Of a DNA stretch of 9,615 nucleotides, positions 1-8,100 are shown one piece after another. The position numbers and the translations under genes are program-made. The first letter of the stretch is position 1. Each line of letters starts with the position of its first letter. The notes under the pieces were generated by a model. It was not told where the DNA came from. It worked only from the letters and a program-made list of their open reading frames with translations, and did no database searches. This DNA comes from Gemmatimonadota bacterium (lineage in GTDB: Bacteria > Gemmatimonadota > Gemmatimonadetes > Gemmatimonadales > GWC2-71-9): NCBI GenBank assembly GCA_029859185.1, contig JAOUDR010000068.1:1-9615 (forward strand). Reading direction: 5' to 3'.

Positions 1-945
1 GATGCCGGCGTCGGACCGATGCGTCGGGAGTGACAGGCGCGGCCGCCGCCCGCCCATGGACGTGAGGAACTCGATCACATCCGGGAACCGGTCATCGCGT
101 CGCTTGCTCATGGCCCGGGCGAGCCCGTCCGCGACGCGGCCCGGCAGGTCCGGCCGGTATTCGCCCAGGGGCGGCGCCACCTCGGAGCAATGTTTCTGGA
201 CGATCTCACCCACCGACTCGGCGGTGAACGGGTTCCGACCCGTGAGTAACTCGAACGTGAGCACCGCGAGCGCATACTGGTCCGACCGACCGTCGAGCGG
301 CTGGCCATAGAGCTGTTCGGGCGACATGTACAGCGGCGTACCCAGCGTGCCACCGGTCTGCGTCAGGCTGGGCTTCTTGAGCGCCTTGGCAACCCCGAAA
401 TCACAGACGTAGGCCCAGCCGCTCTCGTCCAGCATCACGTTGGCGGGCTTCATGTCGCGGTGGACGACGTCGCGGCGGTGCGCGTAGTGGAGCGCGCCGG
501 CAATCTGCTCGATCAGACCGAAGCAGTCGTGCAGTTCCAGCGGGCCGAGGTCCGTGAGCAACTCCGCAAGCGACCGGCCGCGGATGTACTTCATCGTGTA
601 CCAGAGACAGCGCGACGTGCTGCCGAACCGGTGGATCGGCACGATGTTGGGATGATCGAGCGAGGCCGCGATCAGGGCCTCCTGTTTGAAGCGCTCGATA
701 CTGCTGCCCTCCGGTGTGAATCGGGTGGGCAACACCTTCAGCGCCACCAGGCGATTGAGACTGGTTTCGCGCGCCAGGAACACGGCCGACATCCCGCCCT
801 GCCCCAGGAACCCCTCGAGATGGAAGTCGTCCCGCAGCGCTTCGCGAACAGCGAGGTCGGCCTCGTCGACGAAGGTGAGATCGTCGCCGGGTTCAGGCTG
901 GATCCGCCCAGCGAGCACGTTCTTGGCTCGAACCGTTAACGCCAT
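1..945 (-). CDS. Hanks-type serine/threonine protein kinase, N-terminal part (runs off left edge)
   Basis: This frame is open from an ATG at 945-943 to the window edge (315 residues, no stop seen), so only the N-terminal part is visible. The kinase core begins near residue 41. It shows a glycine-rich loop (GQGGMS, 48-53), the ATP-anchoring lysine in VALK (K70), a probable alpha-C glutamate (E89), the catalytic loop HRDMKPAN (162-169, D164), the DFG magnesium motif (182-184) and the activation-segment end GTPLYMSPEQ (202-211). All catalytic residues are present, so it should phosphorylate Ser/Thr on protein targets. The catalytic domain is nearly complete at the edge. Family members often continue into a membrane segment and sensor or TPR domains, which cannot be seen here. 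A purine-rich GAAGAGG lies about 8 nt upstream of the ATG and supports this start. The first 40 residues are acidic and not a signal peptide. Target and signal are unknown. Confidence 0.95.
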   Translation of the reverse strand, partial: MALTVRAKNVLAGRIQPEPGDDLTFVDEADLAVREALRDDFHLEGFLGQGGMSAVFLARETSLNRLVALKVLPTRFTPEGSSIERFKQEALIAASLDHPNIVPIHRFGSTSRCLWYTMKYIRGRSLAELLTDLGPLELHDCFGLIEQIAGALHYAHRRDVVHRDMKPANVMLDESGWAYVCDFGVAKALKKPSLTQTGGTLGTPLYMSPEQLYGQPLDGRSDQYALAVLTFELLTGRNPFTAESVGEIVQKHCSEVAPPLGEYRPDLPGRVADGLARAMSKRRDDRFPDVIEFLTSMGGRRPRLSLPTHRSDAGI

Positions 946-1062
946 CCTGCGCCTCTTCGGGTGCCACACCCGCCGAACGTGGTGTCCAACGACGGGCCGC
1001 TGCACCGGGAACCTACTCGTTCGGGGCCCCCGCCACGACTCCGCGCGCACGTTTCGCGCCCG

Positions 1063-1079
1063 GCGGGCTGACGGCCCGC
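1063..1079. repeat. GC-rich hairpin in kinase upstream region
   Basis: A perfect 6-bp stem (GCGGGC / GCCCGC) encloses the five-base loop TGACG. It sits between the diguanylate cyclase stop and the kinase start, about 120 nt upstream of the kinase ATG. No run of T follows on either strand, so it is not a classical intrinsic terminator. It may be part of the kinase leader or a weak transcription barrier. Short GC hairpins are frequent by chance at this base composition. Confidence 0.3.
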
Positions 1080-1095
1080 GAGAACGCCCTTACCG

Positions 1096-1111
1096 CCTCT
1101 GTAATAAGAGG
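1096..1111. repeat. Short inverted repeat around an AT-rich core
   Basis: Arms of 5 nt (CCTCT / AGAGG) flank the six bases GTAATA. It lies 30 nt downstream of the diguanylate cyclase stop codon and upstream of the kinase. It could be a weak terminator hairpin for the former, or a dyad operator over the -10-like box of the latter. There is no T-tract, so neither role is well supported. Confidence 0.35.
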
Positions 1112-1128
1112 ATACGCCACACGCGCAA
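1101..1128 (-). promoter_or_regulatory. Weak candidate promoter for the kinase gene
   Basis: Reading the minus strand, TTGCGC (1128-1123) and TATTAC (1106-1101) are separated by 16 nt and match the sigma-70 boxes at 3/6 and 4/6 positions. This is the only AT-rich spot in the 195-nt gap upstream of the kinase. It would give a leader of about 150 nt. The -10-like box forms the loop of a short inverted repeat (1096-1111). The match is weak and could be chance. Confidence 0.22.
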
Positions 1129-1140
1129 CCGTGACAGGGG

Positions 1141-2025
1141 TCACACGCGGTCCCCGGCAGTGCCAGAACGTCTCGCTTCGGACGGTACCCCCCGCTCCTC
1201 GTAGACCGCGTACGCCACCCCATCCTTGGTGGCGCGCTTCACGTCGTACATCAGCGCGTCCGTGCGGCTCACGAGCGCGTCCACGCTCTCAGGCACTTCG
1301 AGACACGTCAGTACCCCCACGGAGATCGTCACGGGCCAGCCGCGCGCACGCATGGCCTCCAAGACGTTCGTTCGGAGGTTCTCCGTGGCGCGCCGGGCGG
1401 CGTCCGCATCCGTCTCGGGCATGAGGATACCGAACTCGTCGCCGCCGAGACGGGCAATCGTGTCGGTGCGGCGGATACACGCGCGGATCGTCCGTACCAC
1501 CGCCTGCAACAGGGCATCGCCGGTGCTGTGACCGAACCGGTCGTTCACCGCTTTGAAGTTGTCCAGATCTACGTAGGCGAGGGCAAACGAGTGCCCGTAG
1601 CGCCGGGAGCGGTCCAGTTCGGCGTTCGCGGCTTCCGTGAATGCCCGGGTGTTGAGGGCGTCGGTCAGGTGGTCCGTGCGGGAGAGCATCCGCTCTCGAT
1701 CCAGCACGGCGCGCAGTTGGGCGAGCAGGGCGGCAAAGACCGCGAAGAAACCCAGCCGAATCGCGGCATTCCAGAGGAAGACAACGGAACCGGCGAGCGG
1801 ATCCCCCGCCAGATGGTTGGCGACGAGCCAGACTGTGGCGCTGACGAGGGAGGCCGCCAGACCGGCGGAGCGCCCGAGCGACCACGCGGTGAGCGCAACG
1901 GGCAGGAGGTAGAAGAAGGAAAGCGAGACTTGAAACCCGGTCCAGAAATCCAGCACACCGACCACGCCGACCAGTACGATGGCCAGCAGGAGCCGGATTG
2001 GGCGCGGTAGTCCGTCAAAGAGCAT
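1141..2025 (-). CDS. Membrane-anchored GGDEF diguanylate cyclase
   Basis: The product makes cyclic di-GMP from two GTP. I chose the ATG at 2025-2023 (294 residues). An in-frame GTG at 2079 gives 312 residues but has no ribosome-binding site and adds a non-hydrophobic 18-residue leader; an in-frame GTG at 2031 is also possible. Numbering below uses the 312-residue form. Residues about 28-122 hold roughly four hydrophobic segments with short loops, including an LLPVALTAWSLG stretch typical of four-helix sensor modules fused to GGDEF domains. The cyclase domain follows: DHLTDALNTRAF (136-147), the metal-binding Asp in YVDLDNFK (D171), substrate contacts NDRFGHSTGD (179-188) and the exact signature GGDEF (212-216). 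An RxxD inhibitory site (R203, D206) lies the expected five residues before GGDEF, so product feedback is predicted. There is no EAL domain. The membrane part presumably senses an envelope signal, which is unknown. Confidence 0.94.
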   Translation of the reverse strand: MLFDGLPRPIRLLLAIVLVGVVGVLDFWTGFQVSLSFFYLLPVALTAWSLGRSAGLAASLVSATVWLVANHLAGDPLAGSVVFLWNAAIRLGFFAVFAALLAQLRAVLDRERMLSRTDHLTDALNTRAFTEAANAELDRSRRYGHSFALAYVDLDNFKAVNDRFGHSTGDALLQAVVRTIRACIRRTDTIARLGGDEFGILMPETDADAARRATENLRTNVLEAMRARGWPVTISVGVLTCLEVPESVDALVSRTDALMYDVKRATKDGVAYAVYEERGVPSEARRSGTAGDRV

Positions 2026-2143
2026 GAGCACTCGGCCACCCTGCGGGCAATCAGGATGCCGGAATATCGGTCGCCGCACCGGAAACGAAAGTGCGGGGTC
2101 GCGGACCGGCTTGCGCCGCCACGCGGCATCCGCTAGCTACCAA

Positions 2144-2524
2144 ATGGCAATGACGCGTCCGACCCGCATTCACTCACTGGCCGCCTTCCTGGCTGGGCTC
2201 GTGTTCGTTTCCGCGAACACGGCCCCCGTGGTGTGCGCGGCGGTCCACCACAGCGGCCGCCAAGAGAGTCCCGCGTCCTCCGCGCACCATATGCACGGAT
2301 CGATGGCGCCGCCGGTCGCGGACGGGCCGAGCACGGGCGCGCTCCAGGTTCCTCCGCCCACGTGCATGGACATGGGGCACTGCGGACTGGCCAGCACGGG
2401 CATCGCCGCGGACTTCGTGACGATTCGTGTGGCCAGCGCGCACCCGGCTCCGGTATCCTCGAGTCGGAACGCCGTGGCGCCAGGCATCCCGGTTCCCCCC
2501 CCCACGCCCCCCCCGAGGGTCTGA
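2144..2524 (+). CDS. Small exported Met/His/Cys-rich protein, possible periplasmic metal binder
   Basis: I do not recognise a named family. The 126-residue product starts at an ATG at 2144, with a second in-frame ATG at 2150. The N-terminus has a basic start (RPTR) and a hydrophobic stretch (about 11-31, with SLAAFLAGLVFVSA) consistent with a Sec signal peptide. The mature part has two clusters of soft-metal ligands: HHMHGSM (48-54) and CMDMGHC (74-80), plus an HH pair at 35-36. The C-terminus is Pro-rich (PVPPPTPPP), encoded by two long C runs. It lies 95 nt upstream of the copper efflux genes on the same strand, which with the motifs suggests binding or delivery of Cu(I)/Ag(I) in the periplasm. 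That function is inferred from composition and position only. No clear ribosome-binding site precedes either ATG. The opposite strand is also open here but encodes Arg/Gly-rich sequence with no motifs, so the plus-strand reading is preferred. Confidence 0.62.
   Translation: MAMTRPTRIHSLAAFLAGLVFVSANTAPVVCAAVHHSGRQESPASSAHHMHGSMAPPVADGPSTGALQVPPPTCMDMGHCGLASTGIAADFVTIRVASAHPAPVSSSRNAVAPGIPVPPPTPPPRV
2495..2514. repeat. Two adjacent poly-C tracts (C9 and C8) in the 3' end of the small exported gene
   Basis: A run of nine C (2495-2503) and a run of eight C (2507-2514) are separated by ACG. They encode the Pro-rich tail of the small exported protein, 8 nt before its stop. Runs of this length can slip during replication. 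Gain of one C would move the stop to 2541, and loss of one C would extend the frame to about 2579, so only the C-terminal tail would vary. A sequencing or assembly length error is equally possible. Confidence 0.6.
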
Positions 2525-2550
2525 CCTCACTCCAGGCATAGTGTGCCCGT

Positions 2551-2570
2551 TCCGGCGCTCGCGCGCCGGG
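2551..2570. terminator. GC-rich hairpin between the small exported gene and cusC
   Basis: A perfect 7-bp stem (CCGGCGC 2552-2558 / GCGCCGG 2563-2569) closes the four-base loop TCGC, and a T-G wobble pair can extend it. It lies 27 nt after the small gene's stop and about 50 nt before cusC. There is no following T-tract, so it may be a partial terminator, an attenuator or an mRNA processing and stability element that separates the small gene's expression from cusCBA. Confidence 0.35.
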
Positions 2571-2590
2571 ACCGGCTGAGCTACTCCAGG

Positions 2591-2610
2591 CCCCGCCATG
2601 CGGGGAGAGG
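2591..2610 (+). promoter_or_regulatory. cusC ribosome-binding site, partly inside a small hairpin
   Basis: The purine-rich GGGAGAGG (2603-2610) is a good Shine-Dalgarno match 6 nt before a GTG (2617) and 9 nt before the ATG (2620). Its first bases are also the 3' arm of a 6-bp hairpin, CCCCGC (2591-2596) / GCGGGG (2600-2605) with loop CAT. If this forms in the mRNA it would partly mask the binding site. This is the clearest ribosome-binding site of the efflux operon; cusB and cusA start by overlap with the gene before them. Confidence 0.5.
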
Positions 2611-2619
2611 TCGTACGTG

Positions 2620-3879
2620 ATGAACCTGACTACCCTGGCAGGCGCGCTCGCGTTCAGCGTCGCACTGCCCCTGCCCGTGCGGGCCCAAGCGCCCGTCGAC
2701 ACGCTGCGTCTCAGCGAGGCGGTGGCGCGCGTGCGTGCGGCGAATCCGGCCTTGGCGGCGGCCCGCCTGCAGGCGGATGCCGCCCAACAGCGGCCCTCGC
2801 AAGCCGGTGCCCTGCCCGATCCGCAACTGACGCTCGGCCTCATGAACCGGCCGCTCGACGGATTCGGCACGGGTGAGATGATGACCATGAACACGGTCGG
2901 CGTCACCCAGATGCTGCCGTGGCCGGGCAAGCGCGGCTTCAACGCCGAACGGTTCCGCGCCCTGGCGGATGCCCAGCAACTCGGAGCTGTCGAGGTGGAG
3001 CGGCAGCTCGTAGCGCGGGTCACCGGCGTGTATGCCGATGTCGCCGCGACCGACCGGTCGCTCACGATCATGCGCCAGACCCGAGCGCTCCTGGTGAGTT
3101 TCCTCTCGGTCTCCCAATCGCGGTACGCCGTAGGCGAGACGCCGCAACAGGATGTCCTCCAGGCCCAGGTCGCGATCGCCCGGATGGTCGAGGACATCAC
3201 CGTGATGGAGGAGGCGCGCGTCGCGCTGTCGGCCCAGCTGAACGCCCTGCTCGACCGATCGGCCACCGCCCCGGTGCCCGCCGTCGAGCTGGCCGTCCCG
3301 GGCGAGGCCCTCCCCTCGCCGGACTCGCTGATGGCCCTCGCGACCCTGCGCCGACCGGCGCTGCTCGCCGCCGAGGAACGGATCCGCGCCGCGGACGCGG
3401 GCTATCGGCAGGCCCGCCGGGAGCTGTATCCCGATGTCATGGTCGCCGTCGAATACGGGCAGCGGCCGCAGTACACCGACATGGTGTCGATCATGGTGGG
3501 CGTGTCCCTGCCCCTCTGGGCCGGCGGACGTCAGCTGCCGCTGCGGCGGGAGATGGAGGTCCTGCGGGCAACCGCGGACGCCTCCGCACGCGACCTCGCC
3601 AACGAGACCTATGCGACGATCACCCTCCTGCGGGCCGAAGCCGAGCGCGCGCGTCGGCTGACCGCCCTGTACACGACCGATATCCTGCCGCAGGCCCGCG
3701 CGGCGGTGGAGGCGGCCCTGTCAGCGTACCGAGTCGGATCCGCCGACTACATGACGCTGGTAGAGAGTGAGATGACCGTGAACCGCTACGAGATCGAACT
3801 GGTCCGCCTGGCGGCCGTCTGGCAGGGTGCCACGGCGGGGATCGAGGCCATGACGGGTTCGACGGGGGGTGACCGATGA
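2620..3879 (+). CDS. cusC: CusC/CzcC-type outer membrane efflux channel (TolC family)
   Basis: This is the outer-membrane exit duct of a tripartite heavy-metal efflux complex. I chose the ATG at 2620 (419 residues). A GTG one codon earlier is equally placed relative to the ribosome-binding site. The N-terminus is a signal peptide with a hydrophobic core (LAGALAFSVALPLPV) and probable cleavage after VRA (residue 22). The mature protein has the two-repeat outer-membrane-efflux layout: LRLSEAVARVRAANPAL opens the first half (about 29-45), long amphipathic helices follow, and the second half (about 245-415) contains YPDVMVAVEYG and VSIMVGVSLPLWAGGRQ, a beta-hairpin pattern seen in this family. 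No cysteine is present near the signal cleavage site, so unlike E. coli CusC it is not lipid-anchored. Its stop overlaps the cusB start by 4 nt (ATGA), which implies translational coupling. The CusC name rests on the neighbouring CusA; by itself the sequence shows TolC family only. Confidence 0.92.
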   Translation: MNLTTLAGALAFSVALPLPVRAQAPVDTLRLSEAVARVRAANPALAAARLQADAAQQRPSQAGALPDPQLTLGLMNRPLDGFGTGEMMTMNTVGVTQMLPWPGKRGFNAERFRALADAQQLGAVEVERQLVARVTGVYADVAATDRSLTIMRQTRALLVSFLSVSQSRYAVGETPQQDVLQAQVAIARMVEDITVMEEARVALSAQLNALLDRSATAPVPAVELAVPGEALPSPDSLMALATLRRPALLAAEERIRAADAGYRQARRELYPDVMVAVEYGQRPQYTDMVSIMVGVSLPLWAGGRQLPLRREMEVLRATADASARDLANETYATITLLRAEAERARRLTALYTTDILPQARAAVEAALSAYRVGSADYMTLVESEMTVNRYEIELVRLAAVWQGATAGIEAMTGSTGGDR

Positions 3880-5105
3880 ACCGGATCCTGATGCTGGCGT
3901 CGCTCGTCGCCCTCGCCTGCGGCGGCGGGCAGCAAGACGAGGCCTCACCGATGGCCGGGATGACCGCCGAAGAGCATGCACGCATGCAGGCCGGCGGCAC
4001 GCAGGGCTCCATGGACAGCACCGGCGCGGCGATCCGCCAGACCGTGCAGCTCACCCCGGCGCAGGAGCGCGCGCTCGGCGTGACGTACGTGTCCGTCCGT
4101 CGTGAGCCGTTGGCCCGCACCGTTCGCACCGTCGGCACGATCGAGGCGGCGGAGCCCCGGATCGCGGACATCACGCCCAAGATCGAGGGGTTCGTCGAGC
4201 ACCTGTATGTGGACGCCACCGGTGCCCCGGTGCGGCGTGGGGAGCCGCTGCTCGCGCTCTATGCCCCACAGCTCGTCGCCGCCCAGGAGGAACTCCTGAC
4301 GGCGCGGCGCCTCGTGCGCCAGCTCGGCGACGGCGGCGAGTCGGCGCAGCGGGCACAGGCCATGCTCGACGCGGCACGCCGTCGGCTCGCGTACTGGGAC
4401 ATCTCGGCCGAGCAGATCGAACAGCTCGAGCGGACCGGGGAGGTCACGCGCACCCTGACGCTGGCGTCCCCCGTCCGTGGCGTCGTGCTCGAGAAGGACG
4501 TGTTCGAAGGGCAACGGGTCATGCCGGGGATGCGGCTCTACCGCATCGCCGACCTCACCCAGGTGTGGGTCGAAGGCGAGCTGTTCGAGCAGGATCTCCA
4601 ATTCGTGCGCGAGGGGGCGCAGGCGCATATCGAGGTGTCCGCCTATCCGGGCGAGCACCAGATGGGCCGCGTGACGTTCGTCTACCCGACCGTGGACCCC
4701 GCGAGCCGGACCAACCGCGTACGCGTCGTGGTGCCCAACCCCGACGGCCGCCTGAAGCCGGGCATGTTCGCCACGCTGTACTTCGACGCCACCGCCGGCG
4801 ACGGCGAGATCGTCGTGCCGACGGATGCCGTGATCGTCACCGGGGAGCGCAACCTAGTATTCGTCCGCGACTCGTCCGGTGCCCTCGTTCCCACCCAAGT
4901 GGTGCTGGGCGCCCGCGCGGACCACCGGGTCCAGGTCCTCGTGGGGCTGGCGGAAGGCGACGTGATCGTCGCCTCGGCCAACTTCCTGGTGGACGCGGAG
5001 TCCCGGCTCGCGAGCCACAGCGGCGGCATGCCCGGCATGCAGCACGGTGCCGTCGAGCCGGCGACGGCGGTGCCCCAACCCACCACCGAGCACCGCCATG
5101 ATTGA
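3876..5105 (+). CDS. cusB: CusB-type periplasmic adaptor (membrane fusion protein) of Cu/Ag efflux RND system
   Basis: This 409-residue adaptor joins the RND pump to the outer-membrane channel and, in the Cus family, passes metal to the pump. The N-terminus is a short hydrophobic leader ending in LVALAC (C15), which reads as a lipoprotein signal although the -3 position (Ala) is not ideal. A Met/His linker follows (MAGMTAEEHARM, 26-37, and M46), where E. coli CusB has its metal-binding methionines; the longer E. coli N-terminal domain is absent. The usual core is visible: TVGTIEAAEPRIADITPKIEG (beta-barrel/lipoyl, about 85-105), a helical hairpin (about 132-185), LASPVRGVVLEKDVFEGQRV (second lipoyl half, 196-215), then YRIADLTQVWVEGELFEQD and the KPGM segment (294-297). 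The C-terminus adds another cluster, GGMPGMQHG (383-391), and ends in EHRHD. It overlaps cusC by 4 nt and cusA by 8 nt. Confidence 0.93.
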   Translation: MNRILMLASLVALACGGGQQDEASPMAGMTAEEHARMQAGGTQGSMDSTGAAIRQTVQLTPAQERALGVTYVSVRREPLARTVRTVGTIEAAEPRIADITPKIEGFVEHLYVDATGAPVRRGEPLLALYAPQLVAAQEELLTARRLVRQLGDGGESAQRAQAMLDAARRRLAYWDISAEQIEQLERTGEVTRTLTLASPVRGVVLEKDVFEGQRVMPGMRLYRIADLTQVWVEGELFEQDLQFVREGAQAHIEVSAYPGEHQMGRVTFVYPTVDPASRTNRVRVVVPNPDGRLKPGMFATLYFDATAGDGEIVVPTDAVIVTGERNLVFVRDSSGALVPTQVVLGARADHRVQVLVGLAEGDVIVASANFLVDAESRLASHSGGMPGMQHGAVEPATAVPQPTTEHRHD

Positions 5106-8100
5106 GGCCCTCATCGGCTGGTCGCTCCGCAATCGTGCCCTCGTCCTGTTGGCCACCGGCTTCGTCGTGGCCGCGGGAGTCTGGGCCATGCGCGAGACGC
5201 CGCTCGACGCCATCCCCGACCTGTCGGACGTGCAGGTGATCGTCCAAACCGATTTCGCGGAGCAGGCGCCACAAATCGTGGAGGACCAGGTCACCTATCC
5301 GATTACGTCGGAGATGCTGAAGGTGCCCGGTGCGCGGGTCGTGCGCGGGTACTCGTTCTTCGGCCTGAGCCTCGTCTACGTCATCTTCGAGGACGGCACC
5401 GACATCTACTGGGCGCGGTCGCGCGTGCTGGAGTATCTCAACGGCATCCGGCGCCAATTGCCGCAGGGGGTGGAGCCCACGCTCGGCCCCGATGCCACGG
5501 GCGTGGGCTGGGTGTTCGAGTACACGCTGGAATCGGATTCACTCGATCTCGCGCAGCTGCGCAGCCTCCAGGACTGGAACATCCGGTATCAGCTCACGGC
5601 CGTCCCCGGCGTGTCCGAAGTGGCCAGCGTCGGCGGCTTCGTGAAGCAGTACCAGGTGGAGGTGAGCCCAGAGCGGCTTCGTGCCTTCAACATCCCGGTG
5701 ACGCGCGTCGCGCAGGCTATCGGTGCGCACAACGTGGACATCGGCGCCCGGGTGCTCGAGATGGGAGGCCGCGAGTACATGATCCGCGGCCTCGGCTACC
5801 TCAAGGGGGTCACCGACATCGAGAACGTCACCGTCGGTGCCACGATGAACGGCACCCCGATCCGGGTGGCCGACGTGGCCACCGTCCAGGTCGGCCCCGC
5901 ACCCCGACGCGGTACCGTGGACCTCGACGGCAAGGGCGAGGTCGTCGCCGGCATCGTGGTCATGCGGTTCGGGTCCGACGCGCTGCGGACCATCGAGGCG
6001 GTGAAGGCACGGCTCGACGTCATCCGGGCCGGCCTCCCGGCCGGCGTCCGACTGCGCACGGCCTACGACCGCAGCGATCTGATTCACCGCGCCATCGGCA
6101 CCCTCCGCGAGAAGCTCTTCGAGGAGTCCCTCATCGTCGCCGCGGTGACCGTTGTGTTCCTGCTCCACTTCCGGTCCGCGTTCGTCGCCATCGTCTCGCT
6201 GCCGGTCGGCATCCTGATCTCGTTCATCATCATGCGCTTCATCGGCGTCTCGGCCAACATCATGAGCCTGGGCGGGATCGCCATCGCGATCGGGACCATG
6301 GTGGATGCCGGGATCGTGATGGTGGAGAACATGCACAAGCACCTCGAGCGGGCGGCGCCGGAGACGCCGCGGTGGGACATCGTCCGAGACAGTGCGCGTC
6401 AGGTGGGACCCGCGATCTTCTTCTCGCTCCTGATCATCACGTGCAGCTTTCTCCCCGTCTTCGCGCTGGAGCAGCAGGAAGGCCGGCTCTTCAAGCCCCT
6501 CGCCTACACCAAGACGTTCGCGATGGCAGGCTCGGCGCTGCTCGCCGTCACGCTGGTACCGGTCCTCATGGGCTACTTCGTGCGCGGCCGGATTCGGAGC
6601 GAGCGGGAGAACCCGCTCAACCGACTCCTGCGACGCCTGTATGATCCGGTCATCCGCATCGCCCTCCGCCGGCCATGGTGGATCGTCGGTGCGGCGCTCG
6701 CCGCGCTCGCCGTCACCTGGTATCCCTGGCAGCGGCTCGGCAGCGAGTTCATGCCGCCGCTGCAGGAAGGCTCCATCCTCTACATGCCGACGACCGTGCC
6801 CGGCGTGTCCATCGCGCAGGCGCGCGAGATCATGCGCTGGCAGGACAGCGTGCTCGCGGCCGTGCCGGAAGTCGAGCGGGTCCTCGGCAAGGCCGGCAGG
6901 GCGGAAACGGCCACGGATCCCGCGCCGCTCGACATGTTCGAAACCACGATCACCCTTCGGCCCGAGCGGGAGTGGCGGCCCGGGATGACGTACGACCGTC
7001 TCATCACGGAGATGGACAGCCTGGTACGCCTGCCGGGGGTCACGAACGCGTGGACCATGCCCATCAAGGGACGGATCGACATGTTGGCGACGGGCATCCG
7101 GACCGCCGTTGGCGTCAAGATCTTCGGGCCCGATCTGGATACCCTGCAGGCCCTCGGAGAACGTGTCGAGCGGATGCTCCAGGACGTGGCGGGCACCCGG
7201 AGCGCCTTCGCCGAACGTGGGGTCTCCGGCTACTACGTGGACATCGACATCGATCGGGCCAAGGCGTCCCGGTATGGGCTCAACACGGGCGACGTGCACG
7301 ATGCGATCATGGCGACGGTCGGAGGGATAGACGCGGCCGTCACGGTGGAGGGGCGGGAGCGCTACGCGGTGAACGTGCGGTACCCCCGCGAACTGCGGGA
7401 CAACGTCCAGAAGCTGCGCGAGGTGGTGATTCCCACCCCGGGAGGAGCGCAGATTCCGCTGGGCCAGGTCGCGAGGGTGAGCATCACCCAAGGGCCCATG
7501 GCCGTGAAGACGGAGAACGCCTTCCCGGTCACCACGGTCTTCGTGGACATCGAAGGTCGCGACATCGGCGGCTACGTGCGGGACGCGCAGGCGGCCGTCG
7601 GGGCCGGTCTGACGCTGCCGGCCGGCTATACGCTGGTGTGGAGTGGCCAGTACGAGTTCATGCAGCGGGTGCGGGAGAAGCTCGCCGTCGTGGTGCCCGT
7701 CACGATCGCCATCATCTTCTTCTTGCTCTACCTCAACTTCCGTGGCGTCGCCGAGTCGCTGATGGTGATGCTGTCGGTGCCGTTCGCGCTGATCGGCGGC
7801 GTCTGGTATCTCTGGCTCGCCGGCTACAACACCAGCGTCGCGGTGTGGGTGGGCTTCATCGCCCTCGCGGGCGTAGCGGCGGAGACCGGCGTCGTGATGT
7901 TGCTGTATCTCGACGAAGCGTTCAAGGAGCGCCAACGCGTCGTGGGGGCGGGATTCAGCGCGGCCGATCTCGCCGTGGCGGTGCGCGAAGGTGCGGTCGA
8001 GCGGCTCCGCCCGAAGCTCATGACGGTGCTCACCATCATCCTGGGGCTCGCACCCATCATGTGGAGCCACGGAACGGGAGCAGATGTCATGCAGCGAATT

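Noticed and set aside
460..939. A 159-codon plus-strand frame opposite the kinase
   Set aside because: Antisense to a kinase with every catalytic motif intact; no ribosome-binding site or recognisable product.
1..2025. A two-gene operon of diguanylate cyclase and kinase
   Set aside because: A gap of 195 nt with two hairpins and a possible promoter separates them, so independent transcription is more likely.
2133..3266. A 377-codon open frame on the minus strand opposite the small exported gene and cusC
   Set aside because: Composition is Arg/Ser/Gly-rich with no domain motif, and it covers a clear TolC-family gene plus a signal-peptide-bearing gene on the other strand.
5047..5097. An earlier cusA start at 5047
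   Set aside because: It would add 17 Arg/Pro/Ser residues before the conserved start of the pump, deep inside the cusB reading frame, with no ribosome-binding site.
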